Shown one piece after another: positions 1-9,241 of a stretch of 64,000 bases of DNA. Under the pieces are notes generated by a model, which made no database searches, was not told the DNA's origin, and saw only the letters and a list, made by a program, of their open reading frames with translations. The stretch's first letter is position 1. Each line of letters starts with the position of its first letter. Source of the DNA: Marinifilum breve (GTDB lineage Bacteria > Bacteroidota > Bacteroidia > Bacteroidales > Marinifilaceae); assembly GCF_003202155.1 (NCBI RefSeq), contig NZ_QFLI01000003.1, forward strand, positions 434,001 through 498,000. Direction: 5' to 3'. A program made the translations under genes and the position numbers.

Positions 1-153
1 CTGAATTTCGCTAATCCAATTGTCTAAACTACCCTCGCTAAAGGAATCTTCAAACAGTAATTCTGATATCTCATACCAATTTTCTTTTTCAGGTTTTGCA
101 TTACATGCCCATAAAGAAAGGACAAGAAATACCAGTCCAAATAATCGCATCAT
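1..153 (-). CDS. Secreted lipoprotein, 5' fragment (cut by window edge)
   Basis: Only the first 51 codons are present; the gene runs off the left edge. The protein starts with two Met codons, then a short hydrophobic stretch ending in a lipobox-like LWAC at about residues 14-17, so it is probably an outer-membrane or periplasmic lipoprotein. After it comes LFEDSFSEGSLDNWISE, a start typical of concanavalin-A-like (DUF1080/DUF1961/DUF6250-type) glycan-associated proteins. That family assignment is an inference from a short stretch. It is divergent from the PL8 operon, so it may belong to the same locus. Confidence 0.6.
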   Translation of the reverse strand, partial: MMRLFGLVFLVLSLWACNAKPEKENWYEISELLFEDSFSEGSLDNWISEIQ

Positions 154-860
154 TTTCTTCTATTTTAAATATATTACACCCCACTCTACAAAAGGGGTCA
201 ACAAACAACAATTCAGAGCACTTAACTGCTCCTGAAAACGATTTCAAGATACCTGAAAGCATCACCTCACACAAACCAAGCCTGTCCCAAATATCCATTT
301 CGGCACACCAGCAAAGCAAGAAGCCCGAAAACACACTGATTTACTATGTGTTAAAAAACCGTACAATATCTTCCGTACGATTTTACACACCATAAAAACA
401 CCATTAACAATTGCTCGTTAATGCAGCTTTTCTTTTGGGTTTCTGCACATTACCGCCACCAACAGCAAAACCACTTGATTTATATGGAGATAATAGGTTT
501 TCTTCCCATCCATAATTTTCCGAACAATTGCAACACTCGTAACAACAAGAAAATTAAACCAGTTACATTTTTTGAAACCCATAACACACCACCTTCTAAC
601 TTCTGTCTTACTGACACTTACGAAACTTTACTACAGGAAAAGTACCAGAAATGAAAAAGTCCTCCATCTCACAGTGCACAATTCATAATTTTAAATGCAA
701 CTCATAGAAGAATCATGCAAGAATAAAGCATCTCTTTTTGAGATGCAATGAAGAAACAACACTGGGAAGTTTACTGCTATTTTAATCGTTCATAGACAAA
801 ATTTGATGATTGAAATAGTAGGGAGATGCCTAGAATCATTAACGAAAAAACAAGAATCAT
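154..860. other. Divergent intergenic region before the PL8 operon
   Basis: This 707-base gap holds no convincing gene; small open frames here have no recognisable family features. Two weak structures are visible: an inverted repeat CGTAC/GTACG with a 10-base loop near 368-388, and a perfect 7-bp hairpin GCATCTC-ttttt-GAGATGC at 728-746. The promoters for the two divergent genes must lie here, but no TAnnTTTG box is good enough to assign. Confidence 0.5.
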
Positions 861-3113
861 ATGAACAGAATCCACACCATCTGTTTCACATTTTTTGCCT
901 GCTTGCTCTTGTCGACAAATGTATCGTCACAGGAAAAAGGAAACGCAGATATTCAAAAAATAAGAACAGCACACCAAGGGAAGAAGTTATCCTCAAAAGG
1001 AGAAAGTCTTAGTACGGAGAAAACACTCTCCTTACTTCAGGATGATGGCAGTTTTTCCGATGAAACTCCACAAACAAAACATATTAGAGGACGCATCACA
1101 CAATTAGCTATTGCTTACAAAAAAGCTAAGCAAGTCGAGAAAGAAGAATTGCGAAAAGCCATTTACAGTTCCCTCCAATATTGGATCAATCATCGACCAA
1201 AATATAAATTTCCAAGAGTACCTTTTGAAACCCTAAGGGCAATGGCTGCCATTGAGTTGGTTATCTATAATGACATGATAAACGAACGAGAATCAAATCC
1301 AGACATGGCAGGTACAATAGATACATTAATTCAAAGTATTAGTGAATTTAGTCATTGGTGTTGGTACAATGGCAAAACCCCAAAGGTCTTCGATAAACAT
1401 GGTGGACATAACAGAGGTGGTAATGTTGGTTATCGCTTATGGGGAATGACAGCCATAGCCTCTTGTTCAGGAAATGAATCTGAAATGGATTGGGTACACG
1501 AAATTGTAAAAGAACAGTTTCCAAGGGTTGTAAATACTCCTACAGATTTCCCTACTGGTTTTACAACTGATGGATCATGGATCCAACACAATGCAGGAGG
1601 TGCTCAAAATTACTGGGTTGGATATGGAGTCCACTGGATCAACCATGTTCTTAATTATGCTGAAGCAACTAAGGAAACTCGATGGGCTCTTACTGAAAAA
1701 GAATGGAACACCATTGCTGACTACTATCTGGATGGCATACAGTGGTATCACTTTAAAAACCGTGCAGCCCTGAATTTAGCAGGAAGACACAATGCATTGA
1801 AGAAAGCTCCAGCCGACAATGGAGATATGAAGAAAAAGATCACCAAACTGATGGCAATCTCTCCATATACATTAGAAAGAGAAGCTGAATTAAAAACACT
1901 TCTTCAGAAGCAGAGAACTACACATACTGCAACTCTTGATTCTACCAAGTATTTCTGGAATACAGATTTGTTGATACATAGCACCCCGAATGCTTACTTC
2001 TCAATCAAGATGTTATCAAACCGAACTACAGGATGCGAAACCTCTGAAAGTGAAAGAGCTCACGGGAAAAACAACTTTTTTAGTGGTGATGGTTCTACCA
2101 TGATCTACCGAAATGGAAAAGAATACGACAAAGCACGTATTGGATGGAATTGGAGAGCTTTACCTGGAATTACTGCTCTTCAAAAAACCGGAAAGTTACC
2201 ATTGAGTCCATGGGGACGTGAGAGTAAAAGTAAAAATCAATTTGCCGGCGGATTGGCAGCCAACAAAAAAGGAATTGCTGCCTTTCAATACAATCGTGTA
2301 AATAGCTATGTAAACCTGCAAGCCAACAAAGCATATTTAACCTATGACAATGTGCTTCTTGCCCTGGGAAATAGCATCAGAAAAAACAATGATGATGATT
2401 TCGATGTATGGACAACACTGAATCAAAGTATCAGAAACGGATCGATTCATTACAATATCAATGGTAAAAAAGGAAAGATCAAGGAAGGTAAATCTTCAAA
2501 GCTGAAGTTCAAAGACATCAAGAAAACTTCGTGGGTTTATCATGATGGTACAGCTTACCTGATTTTCCCAACAAAAAAAGAAAGTTCGCTGTTGCTATTT
2601 GCCGAAGATAGAACTGGTAACTGGGCTGATATGGATGGCCGCTATTTAAATGCAAACAACAAGGAAGGTCAATTGGAAGAAACATCCATTTTTCAGCTTT
2701 CCTTATCACATGGCAAACACCCCGACCAAGCTGACTATTCATATATCGTAATTCCAGGAATTGAAATCAATACGGTAAAAGAAATCTGTAAGGAGAATTT
2801 CCCTCATATCATTCAAAACAATGATGGACAGCAGGCTATTCAAATTGATGCCAACACTTATATGATGGTCTTCTACAAAAAAGGATCAATATCTCTAAAA
2901 GATGGAATTAGCTTGAAAAGTGATGTACCTGTTATTGCCATGCTATCTATTAACGATAAAGAGGCTGTAATTCAAGTGTCTGATCCTCTTCATCAGCAGA
3001 AGAGTGGTAAGATTAAAATCAAAACAGAGAAGCAAACTTATGAATCAATCATTGACTTCCCACAAGGAATCAATGTTGGAAAATCAACTGAAATAAAATT
3101 AAATCTTAAATAA
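861..3113 (+). CDS. Polysaccharide lyase family 8 (chondroitin AC / hyaluronan lyase-like)
   Basis: A 750-residue secreted lyase that cleaves uronic-acid-containing glycosaminoglycans by beta-elimination, leaving a 4,5-unsaturated uronate end. Residues 1-23 form a signal peptide. An alpha-toroid domain follows (about 25-390), then beta-sandwich domains (about 400-750). The PL8 active-site set is visible: Asn188 in NRGGNVGYRL, His243 in DGSWIQH, Tyr251/Tyr255 in NYWVGYG, Arg309 in AGRH, and an acidic position near Glu393 in SNRTTGCETSE. The length matches chondroitin AC-type enzymes rather than the longer ABC type. It opens a plus-strand operon, 12 bases before a GH88 gene. Whether chondroitin or hyaluronan is preferred cannot be read from the sequence. 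Confidence 0.92.
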   Translation: MNRIHTICFTFFACLLLSTNVSSQEKGNADIQKIRTAHQGKKLSSKGESLSTEKTLSLLQDDGSFSDETPQTKHIRGRITQLAIAYKKAKQVEKEELRKAIYSSLQYWINHRPKYKFPRVPFETLRAMAAIELVIYNDMINERESNPDMAGTIDTLIQSISEFSHWCWYNGKTPKVFDKHGGHNRGGNVGYRLWGMTAIASCSGNESEMDWVHEIVKEQFPRVVNTPTDFPTGFTTDGSWIQHNAGGAQNYWVGYGVHWINHVLNYAEATKETRWALTEKEWNTIADYYLDGIQWYHFKNRAALNLAGRHNALKKAPADNGDMKKKITKLMAISPYTLEREAELKTLLQKQRTTHTATLDSTKYFWNTDLLIHSTPNAYFSIKMLSNRTTGCETSESERAHGKNNFFSGDGSTMIYRNGKEYDKARIGWNWRALPGITALQKTGKLPLSPWGRESKSKNQFAGGLAANKKGIAAFQYNRVNSYVNLQANKAYLTYDNVLLALGNSIRKNNDDDFDVWTTLNQSIRNGSIHYNINGKKGKIKEGKSSKLKFKDIKKTSWVYHDGTAYLIFPTKKESSLLLFAEDRTGNWADMDGRYLNANNKEGQLEETSIFQLSLSHGKHPDQADYSYIVIPGIEINTVKEICKENFPHIIQNNDGQQAIQIDANTYMMVFYKKGSISLKDGISLKSDVPVIAMLSINDKEAVIQVSDPLHQQKSGKIKIKTEKQTYESIIDFPQGINVGKSTEIKLNLK

Positions 3114-3125
3114 TAAAGTTCAAAA

Positions 3126-4349
3126 ATGAAGCAAAACCTTCAATTTACGATTCTTTTGACTTTAGTGGCCTTTCTTTGGTCATGTAATAGTCCAAAAACT
3201 TCTTCTAACAATATTGTAGAGGAAAATGTAGAGTTCGCGACCCAGCAAATTGGTCGTGAAATAGAAAGTATGAATGCCAAAGGAGAAATCTTGAATCCCA
3301 GAACCATTCACAAGGATGGAACCACCAGATATAATACTCCAGAGCTCTGGACCAGTGGATTCTTCCCTGGTTCTTTATGGTATCTGTATGAATTAACAGG
3401 TGATAGCAAATGGAAAGTTGAAGCAGAAAAAGTTACTGAAACATTAGATACAGTTCAGTACCTAACATGGCATCACGATGTAGGTTTCATGGTATACTGC
3501 AGTTATGGTAATGGCTACAGACTAACCAAAAAACCAGAATATAAGGATGTAATTATTCAAGCTGCAAAATCACTGAGTACCAGATATCGTCCTAATGTGG
3601 GCGCAATTCAGTCTTGGAATGTTCACCGTGGATGGCAAGCCAAAAGAGGCTGGCAATGTCCAGTGATCATTGACAATATGATGAACCTGGAACTGTTGTT
3701 CGAAGCGACTAAACTAAGCGGAGATGATAGCTTTAGAAGTATTGCTATTAAACATGCTGAAACAACTATGGAGCACCATTTCCGAGATGATTATAGCTCT
3801 TATCATGTGATCGACTACGATACCATCACAGGACAAGTTCGCAACAAAGTAACTGCACAAGGATATGCTGATCATTCTGCCTGGTCGCGTGGACAAGGAT
3901 GGGCGATTTACGGATATACACTTTGTTACCGTGAAACCAAAGACCCTAAGTTTTTGAAACAAGCGGAAGCTATTGCCAACTACCTATTCTCTCACCCAAG
4001 AATGCCTAAAGATCTTGTTCCTTACTGGGATTTTGATTGCAAAGATATTCCAAATACCCCAAGAGATGCTTCAGCTGCAAGTGTAATTGCTTCTGCTTTG
4101 TATGAGTTGAGCACTTATTCTCCTGAAAAATCTGAATCTTACAAGAAATTGGCCGATGAGATTGTTGTAAACCTTTCTTCACCTGCTTATCGTGCTAAAC
4201 TGGGCGAGAACAACAACTTTTTATTGATGCACAGTGTAGGAAGTATTCCTCATGGAGCCGAAATTGATGTTCCTTTAAATTATGCTGATTATTACTTCCT
4301 GGAAGCTCTTTGCAGAAAAAGAGAGTTGGAAAAACTAGCAGCCAAATAA
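3126..4349 (+). CDS. GH88 unsaturated glucuronyl hydrolase (lipoprotein)
   Basis: A 407-residue glycoside hydrolase family 88 enzyme. It hydrates and releases the 4,5-unsaturated uronate from lyase products, and the freed sugar rearranges to 4-deoxy-5-keto-uronate. The two catalytic aspartates of the family are visible: Asp118 in HHDVGF and Asp183 in IIDNMMNLELL. The N-terminus is a lipoprotein signal with lipobox LWSC (Cys20), pointing to a periplasmic or outer-membrane site. It sits between two PL8 lyases, the expected order of action. A paralogue lies at 16140-17384. A strong terminator-like hairpin follows the stop codon. Confidence 0.93.
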   Translation: MKQNLQFTILLTLVAFLWSCNSPKTSSNNIVEENVEFATQQIGREIESMNAKGEILNPRTIHKDGTTRYNTPELWTSGFFPGSLWYLYELTGDSKWKVEAEKVTETLDTVQYLTWHHDVGFMVYCSYGNGYRLTKKPEYKDVIIQAAKSLSTRYRPNVGAIQSWNVHRGWQAKRGWQCPVIIDNMMNLELLFEATKLSGDDSFRSIAIKHAETTMEHHFRDDYSSYHVIDYDTITGQVRNKVTAQGYADHSAWSRGQGWAIYGYTLCYRETKDPKFLKQAEAIANYLFSHPRMPKDLVPYWDFDCKDIPNTPRDASAASVIASALYELSTYSPEKSESYKKLADEIVVNLSSPAYRAKLGENNNFLLMHSVGSIPHGAEIDVPLNYADYYFLEALCRKRELEKLAAK

Positions 4350-4355
4350 GTTCAA

Positions 4356-4391
4356 CTTGTCCCCGACATTTTCCGGGGACAAGCTCTATTT
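4356..4391 (+). terminator. Intrinsic terminator or attenuator inside the lyase operon
   Basis: A perfect 10-bp stem, CTTGTCCCCG (4356-4365) with CGGGGACAAG (4374-4383), has an 8-base loop and is followed by CTCTATTTTT. It lies between the GH88 gene and the ABC-type lyase, so it may lower or uncouple expression of the downstream genes. Confidence 0.75.
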
Positions 4392-4511
4392 TTACATTAC
4401 TATAATAGAAAAAGTATCAAATATTGATTTTGGTACACTTTATTCCTCAATCATTATCTTGTATCGAGCAAGTATTCTTTTCTTGCAACTGCAAAACCCA
4501 ATACATAAACA

Positions 4512-7500
4512 ATGCAAACAAAAAAACATACTATACTACTTCACTGTTTTAAGCAGGTCTTACTCATAGCCTGTGTTCTGATCAGTGCCAAGTTATCAGC
4601 TCAAGACATTTTCGTGCCTGAAATCATCTCCTTCGAAGGAGAGCAAGTAAACTCTCAATGGAGTGCTGATTCAAAATCTGAATTACAAGTTAGCAAACGT
4701 CATTTTAAGCATGGCAACCAAAGTTTAAAATGGACATGGGAACAAAAAGGAATTCTGGAATTGGATCAGAATATAAACTTTACTCCCTTTAATCCTGAAG
4801 CAGTAGATAAATCAATTCCAACCTTTTGCTTTTGGGTTTACAATGAAACTCCTAAAAATGAAAAAATCACGGTTCAGTTTGCCACAGATACAACGGTAAA
4901 CTGTGAATTTAAATTCGGATTAAACTACAAAGGATGGAGAGCTGCCTGGGTAGCTTTCGAGCGCGACATGAAAGGGACACCTGTAACCAGCATGAACAAG
5001 ATGAAAATCATTGCCCCAGAAAATACTTCTGGTAGCTTGTATTTCGATCATATCATGTTGTGCACTCCTGCCGACAGCAGATGGAACACACCAGATTACC
5101 AGGTTCCATTTGTAAATGCAAAAACTAAAAACCATTGGTTGGTTCTTTATAAATCGAGCTTAAACAAGCCGAAGCAAAAACTTGGAATACTAACTGATAA
5201 ACTGATCAAAGGGATTCAGGTAATCAATAAAAGGTATACTAAATCTGTCATCAAAAAAGTAAAAGTTACCGACAAGTTGATGAATCAAATCAGAAAAGAC
5301 TATGCCAAATACAAAATTTCCAGAAGTGAGGATCAAATTACTGGAGAAAACATCTGGTTCTGTCGTTTCTCAGAAATATACCGCCCATACACTAAAGAAT
5401 GGAAAAACTACTTCAACAAGCATAACAAAGGCTTTAAAAAGTATACCAAATTGATGTATGATGTTGCCTGTGCCTATAATCAAACAGACAATGTCGAATA
5501 TAAAAGTGAGCTGGAGGAATTGTTCTTCAATCTATCTGATCACCTAATCGATCAAGGCTGGGCTGAAGGAAGCGCTAACGGAACAGTTCATCATCTGGGA
5601 TATAGCATGAGAACCTACTACTCTGCCTATTTCCTTATGCGTGGATCATTAATCAAAACCAAGCGATTAGACCAAGCTCAAAAGGCTATGGAATGGTATT
5701 CGGGTGTGAAGGAAATATATGCTCCTTTTCATGGCAAAGGAATGAGCATTGATGCTTTCAACACATCTGTAATGGGTCGTTTGGCAAGTATTCTTATTCT
5801 TGAAGATTCTCCTGAAAAAGTACGTTACCTTAATGCCTATATTGCTTGGATTAACAATGGCTTGGAATATGCACCCGGTCTAGAAGACAGCTTTAAAGTA
5901 GATGGTTCTGTGTTTCACCATGGTAATAATTATCCTGCTTACGCTACGGGAGGATATGATGGTGCTACTGCAATGGTTTATTTCTTCAGCCGCACCCCAT
6001 TCCATATTTCTCAAGAGGGACATCGTATTTTGAAGGAGTCACTGCTAAAAACCCGTTTGTTCTGTAATAAAGAAACATGGCCTCTTTCTATGTCAGGTCG
6101 TCACCCTAAGGGAACTGGAAAATTAAACCCAATCCATTACGGGTTAATGGCTCTGGCGGGAACTCCTGATGGCAAAGAAAAGATTGATCCGGAAATGGCC
6201 TCGGCATACCTTCGTTTGGCTAAAGGAAAAAAATCAAGCAAGTGGGTAAAAACATTCGAGAAAAAAGGATTCAAAGCTGAAAATGATCCTCAAGGAAACT
6301 GGACAATGAACTATGCTGCTTTGGGCATTCACAGAAGAGACAATTGGTCGGTTACGGCACAAGGACACAGCCGATACTTATGGGCTGCTGAACACTATAT
6401 TGGGGCTAACTACTACGGCCGTTATATGAAACATGGTCAAGTTCAAATACTTTGTGGAGATAAAAAGGTGAGCAACTTTACTTCTGGCTTTGAACCAAAA
6501 GGTTGGGATTGGAACAAGTTCCCTGGCACTACTGCTATTCATCTGCCAATTGACGAATTGGAAGCCAATATTCTGAATGTTGATCAAGTAACCGGATATG
6601 AGGAGATGTTGATTTCTGATGAAGCATTCGCAGGTGCTCTATCACATGAAGGAAACAATGGACTTTGGGCCATGAAACTTCATGAACACGACAAATACAA
6701 TGGATCTTTGCGTGCCAATAAATCAGCATTCTTCTTTGATAATCGAATCGTTCTTTTGGGTAGTAATATTGAGAATAACAATCAGAAATATGAAACTGCT
6801 ACTACCCTATTTCAAAATCATTTGAAGAATAAGGAGGATGAAATTCTTTTCAATGGCAAGTTCATCTCTCAATTTCCTTACAATTGGACAGGGGAAAATA
6901 AGAAAGCTACTACTCTAACTGATCTTGTTGGAAATAGCTACTACATTCCTTCTCAATATAATGTGAAGATTGAGAAAAAGTTACAGCACTCAAAAGATCA
7001 AAAGAAAAAAACACCTAACCAAGGTAATTTTGCTTCCGCAATCATATCTCATGGTAAAGCACCTCAAAAATCAGAATACGAGTATGCAATTCTAGTTCAG
7101 GATAAAGGACAATATATCTCTTCTTTTGCCAAACAAATGAAGAAGAATAAAAAAGCGCCTTACCTGTTACTACAAAAAGATTCCAAAGCACATATCGTAT
7201 TTGACAGAGCAAGCAATTCTACAGGATACGTTCTTTTTGAAGAGAATACCAAATTAACAAAGGGTGACATTACTTCCATCAGTGCTCCTGCTTTGGTAAT
7301 GATTAGCAAAAATAACAACAAAGCCAAACTAAGCCTTTGTGATCCAGACCTGCATTTATATGAAGGTGCTGCAGATGTTGTAATCGAAAATGGTAAACGC
7401 AAAGAACGAAGTGTATATTCCAGAGACTGGTACAAAAACGAAAGTAAAACCTCAAAAATAAGAATTACTATTAAAGGTGAATGGAGTTTACAGCCTAATG

Positions 7501-7598
7501 AATACTGCAAATTGCTTGAAAGTAATTCCGACAATACAACATTGGAATTCAGCTGTCAGCATGGCTTGACAAGAGAAGTTGAACTACAAAAAAAATAA
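4512..7598 (+). CDS. Chondroitin sulfate ABC-type lyase (PL8)
   Basis: A 1028-residue exported lyase with the layout of chondroitinase ABC I (about 1020 residues). A signal peptide (1-31) is followed by an N-terminal jelly-roll Lyase_N domain (about 33-205), a helical catalytic domain (about 215-620) and C-terminal beta-sandwiches. The four catalytic residues known for Proteus vulgaris ABC I (His501, Tyr508, Arg560, Glu653) have clear counterparts at His470 and Tyr477 (HHGNNYPAY), Arg530 (MSGRHP) and Glu627 (AAEHYIG), with nearly the same spacing. This suggests action on chondroitin and dermatan sulfates. It is separated from the upstream GH88 gene by a terminator-like hairpin, and the sulfatase starts 3 bases after its stop. 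Confidence 0.93.
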   Translation: MQTKKHTILLHCFKQVLLIACVLISAKLSAQDIFVPEIISFEGEQVNSQWSADSKSELQVSKRHFKHGNQSLKWTWEQKGILELDQNINFTPFNPEAVDKSIPTFCFWVYNETPKNEKITVQFATDTTVNCEFKFGLNYKGWRAAWVAFERDMKGTPVTSMNKMKIIAPENTSGSLYFDHIMLCTPADSRWNTPDYQVPFVNAKTKNHWLVLYKSSLNKPKQKLGILTDKLIKGIQVINKRYTKSVIKKVKVTDKLMNQIRKDYAKYKISRSEDQITGENIWFCRFSEIYRPYTKEWKNYFNKHNKGFKKYTKLMYDVACAYNQTDNVEYKSELEELFFNLSDHLIDQGWAEGSANGTVHHLGYSMRTYYSAYFLMRGSLIKTKRLDQAQKAMEWYSGVKEIYAPFHGKGMSIDAFNTSVMGRLASILILEDSPEKVRYLNAYIAWINNGLEYAPGLEDSFKVDGSVFHHGNNYPAYATGGYDGATAMVYFFSRTPFHISQEGHRILKESLLKTRLFCNKETWPLSMSGRHPKGTGKLNPIHYGLMALAGTPDGKEKIDPEMASAYLRLAKGKKSSKWVKTFEKKGFKAENDPQGNWTMNYAALGIHRRDNWSVTAQGHSRYLWAAEHYIGANYYGRYMKHGQVQILCGDKKVSNFTSGFEPKGWDWNKFPGTTAIHLPIDELEANILNVDQVTGYEEMLISDEAFAGALSHEGNNGLWAMKLHEHDKYNGSLRANKSAFFFDNRIVLLGSNIENNNQKYETATTLFQNHLKNKEDEILFNGKFISQFPYNWTGENKKATTLTDLVGNSYYIPSQYNVKIEKKLQHSKDQKKKTPNQGNFASAIISHGKAPQKSEYEYAILVQDKGQYISSFAKQMKKNKKAPYLLLQKDSKAHIVFDRASNSTGYVLFEENTKLTKGDITSISAPALVMISKNNNKAKLSLCDPDLHLYEGAADVVIENGKRKERSVYSRDWYKNESKTSKIRITIKGEWSLQPNEYCKLLESNSDNTTLEFSCQHGLTREVELQKK

Positions 7599-7601
7599 AT
7601 C

Positions 7602-9101
7602 ATGGCTAAAGATATTTCAAGAAGAAATTTTATACGTAATACCGCTGCAATTACTGCAGGTATGACTCTTATTCCACAGGGCTTACTAAGCTCTTGCACC
7701 AGAAAGGGGAAAAAACCAAACTTGCTATTCATCTTCCCAGATCAATATAGAAAGCAAGCCATGGGTTTTATGAATCAAGATCCTGTGATAACACCTAACA
7801 TTGATAAACTGGCACAAGAAGGTGTTGTATTTAGTCATGCCGTAAGTAATCATCCTTTGTGTAGTCCATATCGTGGAATGTTACTTACTGGAAAATATCC
7901 ACTTTCGAATGGAGTATTATCAAACTGTAACTCGGCAAGAACAGCCTTTGGAAACTTTTTAAAGCCGGATGACGTTTGTTTCTCAGATGTATTATCGAAC
8001 AATGGCTACGATGCTGCATATGTTGGAAAATGGCACCTTGATGGACCAACACCAACCCAAAAGGGAGAACCTAAAATCTGGGATTCCTATTGCAAACCAG
8101 GAAAACATCGTCACGGATTTAATTTCTGGTATTCTTATGGCGCAGATGACAACCATTTGACTCCACATTATTGGATTAATGATGCAGGTGAAGATCAGGC
8201 AAAATACTTTAAACAGTGGTCCCCTGAGCACGAAGCCGAAGTTGTGGAGAAGTACTTGGAAAATGTGGGTGATAAATTCAGAAATGATGACAAGCCATTT
8301 GCCATGTTTTGGGCCATCAACCCTCCTCATCACCCTTTTAACCTGGTACCTGAGAAGTACAAAGAACGTTTTGAGGGAAAAACAGAAAAAGATGTTCTGA
8401 ACCGTCCTAACGTACAGTTTACCGACAACAGAGAAATGGGTGATAAAGGTTTTGGTGATATGTTTGTTGAAAAACGAATCGATCAATCCATTGATTACTT
8501 CTCGATGTGTGAAGGGGTAGATTTACAAATTGGAAAAGTACTTGAAACCTTAAAAGAACAAGGTTTGGATGAAAATACCATTGTAATCTTCACTTCTGAC
8601 CATGGGGAAATGCTAGGAAGTCACGGAATGATGCACAAAAATGTTTGGTACAGCGAAGCTTATGATATTCCATTTATCATTCGTTGGCCAGAGAAAATAA
8701 AAGCTGGAACCGATGATTTACTTCTAAGCGTACCAGATGTAATGCCAACCCTACTAAGCTTAATGGGAATGAAAGAAGATATCCCTACAGAAGTGGAAGG
8801 AAAGGATTACTCTGGAATTTTCAAAAATGAGGAAGTAGATCGCCCGGAAGCTGCATTGTATTTCTTTGCAAAACCAGAAGATGAGACGGAAAAACGCAGA
8901 GGTGTGAAAACACATAACCATACCTATGTGATCGCATATGATAACAAAGGAGAAAAAAATCACTTCTTGTATGATGATGTGAAAGATCCGTACCAAATGA
9001 ATAATATTTATGGAGAAAATACAGAGTTGGAGCAGGATTTAACTGAAAAGTTACGTGAGATCCTTATCAGAACCAACGATCCGTTTATTTCTCTTCTATA
9101 A
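7602..9101 (+). CDS. Arylsulfatase-family sulfatase (formylglycine type, Tat lipoprotein)
   Basis: A 499-residue S1-type sulfatase, expected to remove sulfate esters from chondroitin or dermatan sulfate oligosaccharides. The activation motif is CSPYR (Cys87 to Arg91), so it is the Cys type needing a formylglycine-generating enzyme, which is not in this window. Metal-site motifs are visible: FPDQ near Asp47, GKWHLDGP, and TSDHGE in the C-terminal half. The N-terminus has a twin-arginine motif (SRRNFIRN) and a cysteine at residue 32 after LLSS, so it may be a Tat-exported lipoprotein. It follows the ABC-type lyase by 3 bases. The sulfate position removed (2-O, 4-O or 6-O) and the S1 subfamily cannot be settled by eye. 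Confidence 0.9.
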   Translation: MAKDISRRNFIRNTAAITAGMTLIPQGLLSSCTRKGKKPNLLFIFPDQYRKQAMGFMNQDPVITPNIDKLAQEGVVFSHAVSNHPLCSPYRGMLLTGKYPLSNGVLSNCNSARTAFGNFLKPDDVCFSDVLSNNGYDAAYVGKWHLDGPTPTQKGEPKIWDSYCKPGKHRHGFNFWYSYGADDNHLTPHYWINDAGEDQAKYFKQWSPEHEAEVVEKYLENVGDKFRNDDKPFAMFWAINPPHHPFNLVPEKYKERFEGKTEKDVLNRPNVQFTDNREMGDKGFGDMFVEKRIDQSIDYFSMCEGVDLQIGKVLETLKEQGLDENTIVIFTSDHGEMLGSHGMMHKNVWYSEAYDIPFIIRWPEKIKAGTDDLLLSVPDVMPTLLSLMGMKEDIPTEVEGKDYSGIFKNEEVDRPEAALYFFAKPEDETEKRRGVKTHNHTYVIAYDNKGEKNHFLYDDVKDPYQMNNIYGENTELEQDLTEKLREILIRTNDPFISLL

Positions 9102-9126
9102 AACTTTTAGCATATCGTGATAGGGA

Positions 9127-9224
9127 GAAGGATGAGCATTGAGTTACACTGTATGGGGTTAGTGTTATCCTTAATTTTTTCATTCGTATTATCGCTTCAA
9201 TTGGGATAATCAATGCTCTCCTTT
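9127..9224 (+). promoter_or_regulatory. Long structured leader or intercistronic RNA element
   Basis: The gap between the sulfatase and the DUF1961 gene folds almost completely. A closing stem pairs AAGGA(t)GAGCATTGA (9128-9142) with TCAATGCTCTCCTT (9210-9223), 14 pairs with one bulged T. Inside, TTATCC (9165-9170) pairs with GGATAA (9204-9209), extended by AATT/AATT, and ACACT (9146-9150) pairs with AGTGT (9161-9165). The shape is a three-way junction ending 18 bases before the next ATG. It could be a processing or terminator structure, or a cis-regulatory RNA; it matches no riboswitch I recognise. Confidence 0.6.
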
Positions 9225-9241
9225 TCTAATTTATTTTGAAC

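Noticed and set aside
284-305. Possible copy of the SusC operator near the left end (TGTCCCAAATATCCATTTC)
   Set aside because: It needs two gaps to match and lacks the TTCAAAACAT half, so it is probably chance.
96-654. Small open frames in the left intergenic gap
   Set aside because: No recognisable domains or signal peptides and composition is unlike neighbouring genes.
7992-8486. 164-codon open frame opposite the sulfatase gene
   Set aside because: It mirrors a strong family-matching CDS on the other strand and shows no domain features.
9127-9224. Known riboswitch class for the three-way structure
   Set aside because: None of the conserved boxes of classes I know (TPP, cobalamin, SAM, FMN, glycine) is present.
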